Below are positions 1 through 8,400 of a stretch of DNA of 19,642 nucleotides, piece after piece. The translations under genes were made by a program, and so were the position numbers. How positions within the stretch are numbered: position 1 is the stretch's first letter; each line of letters opens with the position of its first letter. A model generated the notes under the pieces. It made no database searches, was not told the origin of the DNA, and saw only the letters and a program-made list of their open reading frames with translations. Origin of the DNA: PUPG01 sp031323845 (GTDB taxonomy: Bacteria; Bacteroidota; Bacteroidia; Bacteroidales; UBA7960); the NCBI GenBank assembly GCA_031323845.1, contig JAVIYP010000050.1, forward strand, positions 1 to 19,642, given 5' to 3'.

Positions 1-1
1 A

Positions 2-1219
2 GACATCGATTTTCTTTATAAAAAAGGATTCCATCCGGATTTTCTTGAATACCTGAAGGAATTTCTGTTCAAGGGTTGCATTTGTGGTATGAAAGAGGGT
101 GAAATAGTGTTCCCTGTTGAGCCTGTGTTAAGGGTGGAAGGGCGTTTGATTGAAGTACAGCTGGCTGAAACCATGCTTCTGAACATACTCAATTACCAAT
201 CTCTTATTGCCACTAAGGCAAGCCGTGTGCGCCTTTCGGCAGGGAACCGAACTCTTACTGATTTTGGACTGCGCAGGGCCCAGGGTACCGGTGCCATACA
301 TGGAAGCAGGGCAGCCATTGTCGGAGGCTTCGACAAAACCTCCAATGTCATGGCGGCAAGCATGCACAACATTGAACCAAGTGGCACCATGGCACATTCC
401 TACATCGAAAGCTTCGACAACGAACTGGATGCGTTCAGGGCCTATGCACGGATCTTTCCTGATGACTGTGTGCTGCTGGTTGACACCTACAATACGCTAA
501 GAAGCGGTTTACCCAATGCCATTAAGGTTGGGCTTGAACTAAAGGAGCAGGGCCACCTCCTCCGTGGCATAAGGCTAGACAGCGGTGACCTGGCTTACCT
601 GTCAAAAAAAGCCCGGAACATGCTTGACGAGGCAGGACTGCCTCATACAAAAATCATTGTATCAAACCAGCTCGATGAATTTGTCGTAAAAAGCCTCCTC
701 GACCAGGGAGCTCCCATAGATGTTTTTGGCGTAGGTACAAGTATGATCACCGGCAGACCCGACGGTGCCCTCGATGGCGTGTTCAAGCTGTCATCGGTGA
801 ACGGCCGGCCAAAACTGAAAATTTCTGAAAACATCCAGAAAACCACCCTTCCCGGAAACAAAAAAGTGCTTAGGTATTTCAACGCTGAAGGGCAGTTTTA
901 TGCAGACTGCATTGCCACCGAAAATGAAACGGAACCTGAAATAATGATACATCCTTTTGAAAAGGAGAAATCACTTTCGCTGAAGGGCCACAAGTATGAA
1001 GAACTGTTTTTTTGCAGCATGAAGGATGGAAAATTAACGGAAAAACCTGTCCCCCCCCATGAATTAAAAGAGAGGGTGTATACAAGGCTTGCACTGCTTC
1101 CTGAAGAACACAAGCGCTTTGATTATCCTCACATCTATAAAGTGGGCGTTTCTGAAGCACTGTTGAATCTGCAATCAGACATCATTAAGAAACTACAAAA
1201 GCACATACTGCCCCCATAA
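2..1219 (+). CDS. pncB: Nicotinate phosphoribosyltransferase, 5'-truncated by the window edge
   Basis: This cytoplasmic NAD-salvage enzyme makes nicotinate mononucleotide from nicotinate and PRPP, usually with ATP hydrolysis. The frame is open from base 2, so the ATG at 89 is internal; 405 C-terminal residues are visible and roughly 80 N-terminal residues should lie upstream, judging from the usual length of about 480-490. Family signatures read in order: the FPVEPVLRVEG and NYQSLIATKASRV stretches, the GTMAHSYIES segment whose His (395-397) corresponds to the phosphorylated/catalytic His, DTYNTLRSGLPNAI, the PRPP-site-like RGIRLDSGDL (about 560-592), and VFGVGTSMITGRPDGALDGV. The reading frame is intact through a C8 run at 1051-1058. 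pncA follows 141 bases later on the same strand and supplies the substrate, which supports the assignment. Family assignment is firm; only the start is missing. Confidence 0.95.
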   Translation, partial: DIDFLYKKGFHPDFLEYLKEFLFKGCICGMKEGEIVFPVEPVLRVEGRLIEVQLAETMLLNILNYQSLIATKASRVRLSAGNRTLTDFGLRRAQGTGAIHGSRAAIVGGFDKTSNVMAASMHNIEPSGTMAHSYIESFDNELDAFRAYARIFPDDCVLLVDTYNTLRSGLPNAIKVGLELKEQGHLLRGIRLDSGDLAYLSKKARNMLDEAGLPHTKIIVSNQLDEFVVKSLLDQGAPIDVFGVGTSMITGRPDGALDGVFKLSSVNGRPKLKISENIQKTTLPGNKKVLRYFNAEGQFYADCIATENETEPEIMIHPFEKEKSLSLKGHKYEELFFCSMKDGKLTEKPVPPHELKERVYTRLALLPEEHKRFDYPHIYKVGVSEALLNLQSDIIKKLQKHILPP

Positions 1220-1360
1220 ACGTACCAGGAACAAACTGCGGTGTGATGCCCTGCATCAGGAGTGGTGCACAGAAACCGCCTCCTTAACAATTCTGAACAT
1301 TCCGATACAAAAGGAATCTTAAGGCGTACAAAAAGAACTTTTCAAACAAATACATTAGAA

Positions 1361-1978
1361 ATGAAAGCATTATTGATTGTTGATATACAAAATGACTTCC
1401 TGCCCGGAGGTGCGCTTGCCGTGCCCGAAGGGAACGAGATCATCAGTGTGGTTAACGCGATACAGCCTCATTTTCCCTTGGTTGTTGCCACCCAGGACTG
1501 GCATCCGGCCGGACACAAGAGCTTTGCGTCCTCGCATCCCGGTAAAAAAGTTCTGGATACCGTCATGCTGGGCGACGTTGAACAGATCCTCTGGCCCGAC
1601 CATTGCGTGCAGGGAAGCAAAGGGGCTGAACTGGCCAGTGAACTGTCGCTGGATGCTGTTGAGGCCATTTTCAGGAAAGGAATGCAATCCGACATAGATA
1701 GTTACAGTGTATTTTTTGACAACCACAGACTAAAAAACACCAATTTAGCGGACTACCTCAGGGCAAAAGGGGTTACACAGGTGTATATTGCAGGACTTGC
1801 CGGTGATTTTTGTGTTGCCTATTCGGCGTTGGATGCACTGGATGTTGGTTTTGAGACCTTTGTGATTGAAGATGCCACAAAAGCTATCAGCGCTGAAGGA
1901 TTCATCAAAATGAAAGAAAGCATTGAAGCAAAAGGAGGAAAGATCATCACCACAGAAGGCCTCTGCACCGCTGACTGA
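1361..1978 (+). CDS. pncA: Nicotinamidase (pyrazinamidase/nicotinamidase PncA)
   Basis: It hydrolyses nicotinamide to nicotinate and ammonia, feeding the adjacent nicotinate phosphoribosyltransferase. I chose the ATG at 1361 (205 residues) over an in-frame GTG at 1262, because the family consensus begins exactly here (MKALLIVDIQNDF) and the 33 upstream residues are polar and unlike the family. By analogy to M. tuberculosis PncA the catalytic triad is Asp8, Lys106 and Cys151 (GDFCV). Metal ligands are Asp46, His48 and His52 (QDWHPAGH) with His81 (WPDHCVQG). Length is normal for the isochorismatase-like hydrolase fold. The leader is A-rich without a Shine-Dalgarno site, as is usual in Bacteroidota. 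The stop codon overlaps the next ATG by one base (TGATG), so the downstream gene is probably translationally coupled. Confidence 0.96.
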   Translation: MKALLIVDIQNDFLPGGALAVPEGNEIISVVNAIQPHFPLVVATQDWHPAGHKSFASSHPGKKVLDTVMLGDVEQILWPDHCVQGSKGAELASELSLDAVEAIFRKGMQSDIDSYSVFFDNHRLKNTNLADYLRAKGVTQVYIAGLAGDFCVAYSALDALDVGFETFVIEDATKAISAEGFIKMKESIEAKGGKIITTEGLCTAD

Positions 1979-2931
1979 TGGATATTCAGAACATTAATAT
2001 CGACAATGCCAGGCTTGTTGAAGGCAAAGTGTATCCATTCCGTGTGGTAAAAACGGTTTCGATGGGTCCGGAAGACGATTGGTATGTTCTGCAGGATCCC
2101 CTGGGATATAAAATTTTACTGTCCAAATCCCTTTACACTCATTACGGTATTGAACCGGGCATGGAAATCAACTGCAGGGTTGATAAAATCAATTGCAACG
2201 GTAAAATATTCCTGGAACCGGAGCATCCCATTTATAAAGAAAAAGAGGTGTACACCTTTACTGTGGTTTGCACGGGGCACCGGAAAGATATTCTCGACTG
2301 CGACGAGCACTATTTTATGGTGCGTGATGCCCATCACCTTGAATGGAAAGTTAAGACCTTCTCAAAAAAACTTTGGGACAATCCCCCTGAAGAAATCAGT
2401 TGTTATGTGAGCAAGATTAAAAAGGGGAGGCTGTATCTTAAAGTTGCCGGGGAGATCCCCGACCGTCACGGACTGCAAACGGGACAGTCCTACCTGTTTA
2501 CGATTGCTGGTGAAAAGACGGACAAGGAAAAAAACACAGCGTATTTCATTCTGGAGGACGGGAACGGCTACAATCACATACTAAAAAAGAAACATTACCT
2601 GCATTACGGATTTAAGAAGGGTGATCAGATCATGTGCACTGTCGATGCCATCGCCACGGAAGGCTTCCTGATGCTTGAGCCGTTGCATCCATGCTATGAA
2701 GCCGGAAAAAGATACGAGTTTCCGGTTGACAGGCTTGAACGGATGATCTTCAATGACGGCTTCACGCAAAAAGTTCTGGTGTTAAAGGATTGTTTTGGGA
2801 AGGATGTAAGGGTATTTACCGACGACAGGCTTGCGTCGCTGCTGGGTCAGAACCGCCTGGTCATTGCCAGCGTGAAGAGAATTCGGAAAGGGATGCCGGA
2901 GCTTGAAATTTCTGACCAACAGCTTATCTGA
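1978..2931 (+). CDS. Unknown protein with four degenerate OB/S1-like repeats
   Basis: I do not recognise a named family. The 317-residue protein lacks a signal peptide or membrane segment, so it is probably cytoplasmic. It divides into four units of about 70-80 residues (roughly 14-86, 87-158, 166-240 and 241-317). Each opens with a short strand of the type G-K-x-Y-x-F-x-V (VYPFRVV, VYTFTVV, SYLFTIA, RYEFPVD). Units 1 and 3 are clearest: each continues with a Y-x-L-x-D/E-D-x-x-G-Y segment, a Y-x-H-Y-G-[IF]-x-x-G turn, a C-x-V-D-x-I strand and an end reading L-E-P-x-H-P-x-Y. Strand-rich units of this length and pattern suggest OB or S1-like barrels, which often bind RNA or single-stranded DNA; that is inference. 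The start overlaps the pncA stop by one base, suggesting coupled expression. The 3' end overlaps the convergent DUF721 gene by 8 bases. Confidence 0.85.
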   Translation: MDIQNINIDNARLVEGKVYPFRVVKTVSMGPEDDWYVLQDPLGYKILLSKSLYTHYGIEPGMEINCRVDKINCNGKIFLEPEHPIYKEKEVYTFTVVCTGHRKDILDCDEHYFMVRDAHHLEWKVKTFSKKLWDNPPEEISCYVSKIKKGRLYLKVAGEIPDRHGLQTGQSYLFTIAGEKTDKEKNTAYFILEDGNGYNHILKKKHYLHYGFKKGDQIMCTVDAIATEGFLMLEPLHPCYEAGKRYEFPVDRLERMIFNDGFTQKVLVLKDCFGKDVRVFTDDRLASLLGQNRLVIASVKRIRKGMPELEISDQQLI

Positions 2932-3214
2932 ACTGTATGTCACTCACAAGTTTTTCCCCCATCTCCTTGTTGATCATGTCTATGATCTTCTGTTTAGCCA
3001 GGCTTAACTCGTTTCGCAAAGCAGGAGAGCTCAGGTTAACCGTCAAACGCCCATCCTTGTAAGACAGCCTGACGGTATATTTTGCAATAGGCTGCCCCAT
3101 AATACTCTCCCATGAAGAGAAAATACGTTTTTCGGTAAGCTTATTTTCAAGCCCATGATGGTGAATCACCTCCCGGATGATTTCGCCCAGACTTTTTTCG
3201 TTTCCCGCAGGCAT
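2924..3214 (-). CDS. DUF721 (DciA-like) protein
   Basis: This 96-residue protein matches the small Bacteroidota DUF721 type: an N-terminal helix ending GEIIREVIHHHGLENKL, then a WESIMGQPIAKYT segment (the characteristic W-x-x-[IV]-[VM]-G motif), a short beta region (DGRLTVNLSSPALRNEL) and a terminal helix. DUF721 includes DciA, the proposed loader of the replicative helicase DnaB in bacteria lacking DnaC or DnaI. The C-terminal location next to recF is the kind of replication/repair context seen for this family. A DciA function for this short form is inference. It lies 12 bases behind recF and is the last gene of the fabG-recF unit; its last 8 bases overlap the end of the convergent gene. Confidence 0.85.
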   Translation of the reverse strand: MPAGNEKSLGEIIREVIHHHGLENKLTEKRIFSSWESIMGQPIAKYTVRLSYKDGRLTVNLSSPALRNELSLAKQKIIDMINKEMGEKLVSDIQFR

Positions 3215-3226
3215 AGCTAAATCACA

Positions 3227-4357
3227 TTATTTTTCAGAAGCTCCGTTTATGATTCTGGTGTCGCTGATACCGCCTTTCTCTACCACAAACAGTTTGCATT
3301 CGGAACCGATTTCATGGAACAGGGTTTCCAGGCGTTCCGGATTCGTATCCGTTACAAACACCTGGCCAAAATCCTCCTGGCTCACCAGTTGCATAAGTTG
3401 CTTTACTCTTAAGCCATCCAGTTTATCAAAAACATCGTCAAACAGCAATATCGGATTAAAAGACTTTACTTTTTTTGTGAAGGCAAATTGTGCCAGCTTC
3501 AGCGCAATAATGAATGATTTCTGCTGTCCCTGGCTTCCATATTTTTTGATGGGCTCGTTGTGTATCTGGAAAACCAGATCGTCTTTGTGGATACCTACAG
3601 TGGTGTATTGCAAAACCCTGTCTTTTTCCCTGGCATGGATGAGTTGACCTTGATAATCCCCTTCATGAAGCGTTGAATCGTAAAGAATGTCGGTTTCTTC
3701 ACTGTTTTTTGATAAGAAGGTGTAATAATCGCGGAAAACCGGAAGAAACGCATCAAAAAAGGATTTCCTTTCCGTATAGATATATAGCCCGGTTGTGATC
3801 AACTGTTCATCCCAGATGGTGAGCGAGGTTTCATCAAAGCGTTTTTGTTCGGCAAATATTTTGAGCAAGGCATTGCGCTGCTGAAGTGCTTTGTTGTAGG
3901 TGATGAGTTTGTGAAGGTATTCATGGTTGTATTGCGAAATAACACCGTCAACAAACTTTCGTCTTTCGTCGCTTCCGCCCAGTATGAGCTGCGTATCGGC
4001 GGGACTAAGCAATACCAGGGGGTATTGCCCGATATGGTCGGAGAGCCGCTCATAATCTTTCTTGTTGCGCTTAAAGACCTTACGCTGGCCTTTTTTCATG
4101 CCGCAGTAAATAACGTCGGTCTGGCCGTTTAGTTTGTAGTGCCCCTGTATGACAAAAAAATCGCTCCCAAAACGGATATTCTGGGTATCAGCAGGGTTAG
4201 AGAAGCTTTTACAGAAAGACAGGTAATAGATCGCGTCCAGTATGTTTGTTTTGCCGGCTCCGTTATGGCCGGCAAAACAATTAAACTTGGGAGAGAGCTC
4301 CAGAGTCAGTTCTTCCAGGTTTTTGAACTGTACAAGGTTTAACTGACTGCAATGCAT
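3227..4357 (-). CDS. recF: DNA replication and repair protein RecF
   Basis: RecF is an SMC-like ATPase that, with RecO and RecR, loads RecA at single-strand gaps. At 376 residues the length is normal. The start gives the typical beginning (MHCSQLNLVQFKNLEEL). Walker A is GHNGAGKT at residues 30-37, with NILDAIYYLSFCKSF following as in other RecF proteins. The ABC signature-like SQGQQKS lies near residue 275, and Walker B, LLFDDVFDKLD, includes Asp307-Asp308. The conserved VTDTNPERL segment near the C terminus is the D-loop/H-loop region. The gene sits 12 bases after fabG and 12 before the DUF721 gene, all on the minus strand, so the three are probably cotranscribed. dnaA and dnaN are not beside it, unlike in many bacteria. 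Confidence 0.97.
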   Translation of the reverse strand: MHCSQLNLVQFKNLEELTLELSPKFNCFAGHNGAGKTNILDAIYYLSFCKSFSNPADTQNIRFGSDFFVIQGHYKLNGQTDVIYCGMKKGQRKVFKRNKKDYERLSDHIGQYPLVLLSPADTQLILGGSDERRKFVDGVISQYNHEYLHKLITYNKALQQRNALLKIFAEQKRFDETSLTIWDEQLITTGLYIYTERKSFFDAFLPVFRDYYTFLSKNSEETDILYDSTLHEGDYQGQLIHAREKDRVLQYTTVGIHKDDLVFQIHNEPIKKYGSQGQQKSFIIALKLAQFAFTKKVKSFNPILLFDDVFDKLDGLRVKQLMQLVSQEDFGQVFVTDTNPERLETLFHEIGSECKLFVVEKGGISDTRIINGASEK

Positions 4358-4369
4358 GGTCCCGGTACT

Positions 4370-5116
4370 TTATTTGTTCATTCCGCCACAGACCGTAAAG
4401 ACCTGTCCGGTTACATAAGATGCCATGTCGGAAGCAAGGAATACAGCCATGTTGGCTACATCATCAGGGGTGCCTGCCCGTTTCAGCGGAATTTTTTCCG
4501 CCCATTCCTTTTTTACTTCATCCGGAAGTTTGGCCGTCATTTCGGTTTCAATAAAACCTGGGGCAATGGCATTCACCCTGATGTTCCTGGCGCCTATTTC
4601 CTGGGCTACGGATTTCGTGAATGCTATCATTCCTGCTTTGGAAGCCGCATAATTTGCCTGTCCGGCATTTCCGCCCAGGCCAACGATGGAGCTCATGTTG
4701 ATGATGCTGCCGCTTCGTTGCTTGAGCATAAATTTCTGCACCGCTTTGGTCAGGTTAAATGCTGACTTCAGGTTCACCCTTATCACGTCATCCCACATTT
4801 CCTCAGTCATTCTCATAAGCAACGTGTCTTTGGTAATCCCGGCATTGTTTACCAATATGTCAATCTTGCCAAATTCATTCACCACATCATTTACCAGCTT
4901 ATCGCTGTCTGCGAAACTGCTGGCATCGGAGGCGTAAGCTTTTGCTTTGACTCCAAGGGCGGTAAGTTCTTTTTCGAGCTCCATGGCAGGTTCATCGTAC
5001 CGGATATCAGAAAAAGCGACATCGGCACCACTTTCGGCAAATGTTAAGGCTATGGCGCGGCCTATTCCTCTGGATCCGCCTGTAATCAGGGCTGTTTTTC
5101 CTTGCAGTATTTTCAT
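4370..5116 (-). CDS. fabG: 3-oxoacyl-[acyl-carrier-protein] reductase FabG
   Basis: This cytoplasmic short-chain dehydrogenase reduces beta-ketoacyl-ACP to beta-hydroxyacyl-ACP with NADPH during fatty acid elongation. Its 248 residues are the normal length. The Rossmann nucleotide motif TGGSRGIGRA is near residue 13, and NNAG is near residue 91. The catalytic residues are Ser143, Tyr156 and Lys160 (NYAASKAG), with the same spacing as E. coli FabG. The C terminus (YVTGQVFTVCGGM) matches FabG rather than a generic dehydrogenase. The leader just upstream of the ATG contains an A9 run on the coding strand. It is the first gene of the fabG-recF-DUF721 unit. A paralogous SDR with another substrate is possible but less likely. 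Confidence 0.93.
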   Translation of the reverse strand: MKILQGKTALITGGSRGIGRAIALTFAESGADVAFSDIRYDEPAMELEKELTALGVKAKAYASDASSFADSDKLVNDVVNEFGKIDILVNNAGITKDTLLMRMTEEMWDDVIRVNLKSAFNLTKAVQKFMLKQRSGSIINMSSIVGLGGNAGQANYAASKAGMIAFTKSVAQEIGARNIRVNAIAPGFIETEMTAKLPDEVKKEWAEKIPLKRAGTPDDVANMAVFLASDMASYVTGQVFTVCGGMNK

Positions 5117-5436
5117 GCTTGTTATCTTTTTTTTTGAATAAGAAGTTTAAGTTATGAAACCTCTCCTAAAACTAATTTTTGATCATTTGTGAATTTGAGT
5201 GCAATTTATGTTGTTAATTATGTACGCATTAAAAAAATCTACAAAATTGTATTCTGTGAACCTGTGGTTATTGTCGACTTTTCAGCTTTGGCTCAGTTAT
5301 CAATCTCTAAAACAAAACCTCACGATACGTAAAATTATAAAAAATAATCGGTTAAGCAATCACCCCGGATCAAGATCAGGGTAAATAGCAAATCTGTACA
5401 TCCTTATATGTACGCCACATCATTCATTGCCGGCTG
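5117..5436. other. 320-base intergenic spacer upstream of fabG
   Basis: No convincing gene is present; the plus-strand frame at 5199-5384 (61 codons) resembles no protein family I know. The spacer must hold the fabG promoter, but I found no clean TAnnTTTG box on the minus strand. Two weak dyads lie on the side nearest the upstream synthase-phosphorylase gene: gtacat (5396-5401) with atgtac (5408-5413), and an imperfect CCC-GATC / GATC-GGG element at 5364-5381. On the minus strand a T-rich stretch lies roughly 15-25 bases past the second dyad, so it might end the upstream transcript, but the spacing is poor for an intrinsic terminator. Confidence 0.6.
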
Positions 5437-8400
5437 CTAAAGCCATTTGATTAGATGGAAGTCCTGACGATGAGCCAGGTCTGGATTCTTCGGGAACATT
5501 CTGAAGGCGTAATTAAAGTCACCTGTACGCTTTGCAGGCACCTCGCACCTGAAGGTGAACACACTGTCTTTTTCTCTGACTTTCTCCATTTCATAAACAG
5601 ATACCAGTTCCCTGCTGCCATCAAGCGACTTCTGACCAAATACCACTTCAAGCCCGAAATCAGTATCGTTCAAACCTTTTATTTTCAGTGTTATCTCGGC
5701 AATGAAAAGCTCTCCCAAACGCAGGGTTTTTCCCGAATTGCTCATCACCTTTTTGTCAATAAGGGTAACGGTGTCCCAGGCCCTGATCATCTTGTTCTTC
5801 CAGTAAACCAGCCCTTTAGCCGCGCGGTACTGATCCCTTGTCATCTTTTCGGAAGAATCAAACAGTTTGTTGTAAAAGAACCTGAAATAATCGTCGAGCA
5901 TACGCTTGTTGGTGTAGTGGGGAGCAATCCTGGCAATGCAGTTTTTGATCCATTTCACCCAGTCGACCGGGATGTTTTGCTCATTTCTGTCATAGAAAAG
6001 CGGAGCCACTTCCGCTTCGAGAATATTATACACGGTCTCGGCATCAAGCTCATCCTGAAACTCCTGGTTCTCAAATGTTTTTTCTTCTTTAAGCTTCCAT
6101 CCGGCTTCTTCGGTATAGCCTTCAGCCCACCATCCATCCAGAACGCTGAGGTTCAAGACGCCATTTAGAACGGCTTTTTCACCGCTGGTGCCGGAAGCTT
6201 CAAGCGGCCGGGTAGGGGTGTTCAGCCACACGTCCACTCCTTTGACCAATTCACGGCCAAGTTCCATATCATAATCCTCAAGAAACAGGATTTTCCCCCG
6301 AAACTCGTCTCTTTTGCTTATCTCGATGATATGTTTGATGAGGTCCTGACCGGCCTTGTCAGCAGGATGTGCTTTTCCTGCATAGATAAACTGAACGGGT
6401 CTGTCACTGTTGTTTACGATTCGTGCCAGGCGTTCGAGATCGTTAAAGAGCAGACGTGCCCTTTTGTAGGTGGCAAACCGGCGGGCGAAACCAATGGTTA
6501 GCGTATTTTCATCAATCGCCTCCATGATCTGGTAGATCTTCCTGGGGGTTTCCTGCCTCCGTGTCAGGTTTGAAAGCAGGCGTTTCCTAATGTACAGCAA
6601 CAATTGTTTACGCCGTTCCTGTCGAATATCCCAGATTACCTTGTCAGGAACGTTATAAATGTTCTCCCAGACACTCTGGCTTGAAATGTCCTGCTGAAAC
6701 GCATCACCAAAATATTCGGCATACAGCTTCTGCCATTCCCTTGCAGTCCAGGTGCCGTAATGGACTCCGTTGGTTACATGTCCGATATGCAGTTCTTCCG
6801 GGAAATAACCGGGATATAGTTCTTTAAACATGCTCCTGGAGACTTTTCCATGGATTTTACTCACCCCGTTAACTTCCTGTGCAAGTTTGGCCGCCAGAAC
6901 GCTCATAGAATAGCTTTCCTGGGTGTTTTGCGGATTCATCTTACCCAATCCCATAAAGGTTTCCCAGCTGACACCAAGACGGTCTGCGTAGTGCGGCATG
7001 TAAGTACGGAGCATGTCTTCGCTGAAAAAGTCGTGTCCGGCAGGCACAGGGGTATGCGTGGTAAACAGGCTGCTTGCCCTTACCACTTCAAGTGCCTCGT
7101 GGAAGCTGAGTTTCTCATCCTGTACATATTTACGCAATCGCTCCAGGCCTGTGAATGCAGCATGCCCTTCGTTACAATGATAAACTTCGGGTTGTATCTC
7201 AAGGGCATCGAGCAGACGGATACCGCCAATACCCAGCAGAAACTCCTGTTTGAAGCGATTTTCCCAGTCACCGCCATAAAGCTGATGGGTAATGAAACGA
7301 TCAACGGCAGTATTTTCAGAGATGTCAGTATCCAGCAAGTACAGGGGTACGCGCCCGACATCCATGCGCCAGACCCTGGCATGCAGGGTACGCCCGGGAA
7401 ATGCAATACTGATGCGCAACCGTTCACCGTTTTTCTTCCGGACGGGAACCGCCGACATTTTTGCAAAATCATGCGGGTGGTACGTATCAAGCTGCTCACC
7501 GCTGACAGAAAGGCTTTGAGTAAAGTATCCGTATCGGTACATCAATCCTACACCGATCATGTCAACGTTGTCGTCACTGGCTTGTTTCAGAAAATCTCCG
7601 GCAAGTACCCCCAGGCCTCCGCTGTAAATCTTTATGGTTTCGTGGAGGCCGTATTCCATTGAAAAATAAGCAATGGTTTTGGTGTTTTTCTTTTTGCCTG
7701 CCTCCATGTAAGTGTTGAACCGCTCAATAACCTGCTGGTATCTTCTCATAAAAACCTTATCACCGGCAAGACGTTCGAAATGTTCCATGGTAAGGTTTTC
7801 CATCAGTGTGATGGGGTTCTTTTCACATTTCTCCCATAGATCAAAATCAATGCTTTCAAAAAGCTCACGTGCCTCATAATTCCATGTCCACCAAAGATTC
7901 CTGGCAATATCGGGCAATTGTCTAAGGGCCTCGGGCATATTGATCTCTACACTCAGTTTCTTCCATTTCGGACGCATGCTTTCAACAGGAGGTAACGTAA
8001 GGCTTCTGAGAGGCGGCTTTTTGTCCTTGAAAAGCTCAAAGCGTTTGGCTGCATTTTTAAGGACTTCCGAATACGCTTTTCTGTAGAAACACAGCTGTTT
8101 TTCCCAGACCACCTGCTCGGCTATATTGCCGGCTGCTTCACGCGCTCCTGAAAAATAGCCGTGAGACAAAGGATGGACCTTATGATCAGCCTTATTGAAC
8201 CCCTGTTCTGCAACCTTAACGGTCCAGGTATGCATAACTGATGTCAGTTCTTTGCAGGCTTCAACATAGTTCTCGTCATTTCTGTCAATCAGATGAATGG
8301 CTTCCAGGTGTTTTTGCTGTGATTGTTTCACCCATTGTCCGAAACCGGATAACGAACTGGTTACCGTCGGCACTCTCATGGCCAGGCTTTCCATAGGTGT

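Noticed and set aside
1244..1258. Small hairpin tgatgc-cct-gcatca after pncB as a terminator
   Set aside because: Only a 6-bp stem with a 3-base loop and no following T-tract, and pncA follows on the same strand, so termination there is doubtful.
1262..1360. GTG-initiated 33-residue extension of nicotinamidase
   Set aside because: The extension is polar and unlike the family; the consensus N terminus begins at the ATG at 1361.
5199..5384. 61-codon plus-strand frame in the spacer upstream of fabG
   Set aside because: It has no similarity to a known family and an AT-rich composition expected of intergenic sequence.
5455..6168. 237-codon plus-strand frame inside the phosphorylase part of the fusion gene
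   Set aside because: It overlaps conserved phosphorylase motifs read on the minus strand, including the PLP-lysine segment, and has no protein-like features of its own.
6850..7662. 270-codon plus-strand frame inside the same fusion gene
   Set aside because: Shadow of the conserved minus-strand phosphorylase coding sequence, with no recognisable domain.
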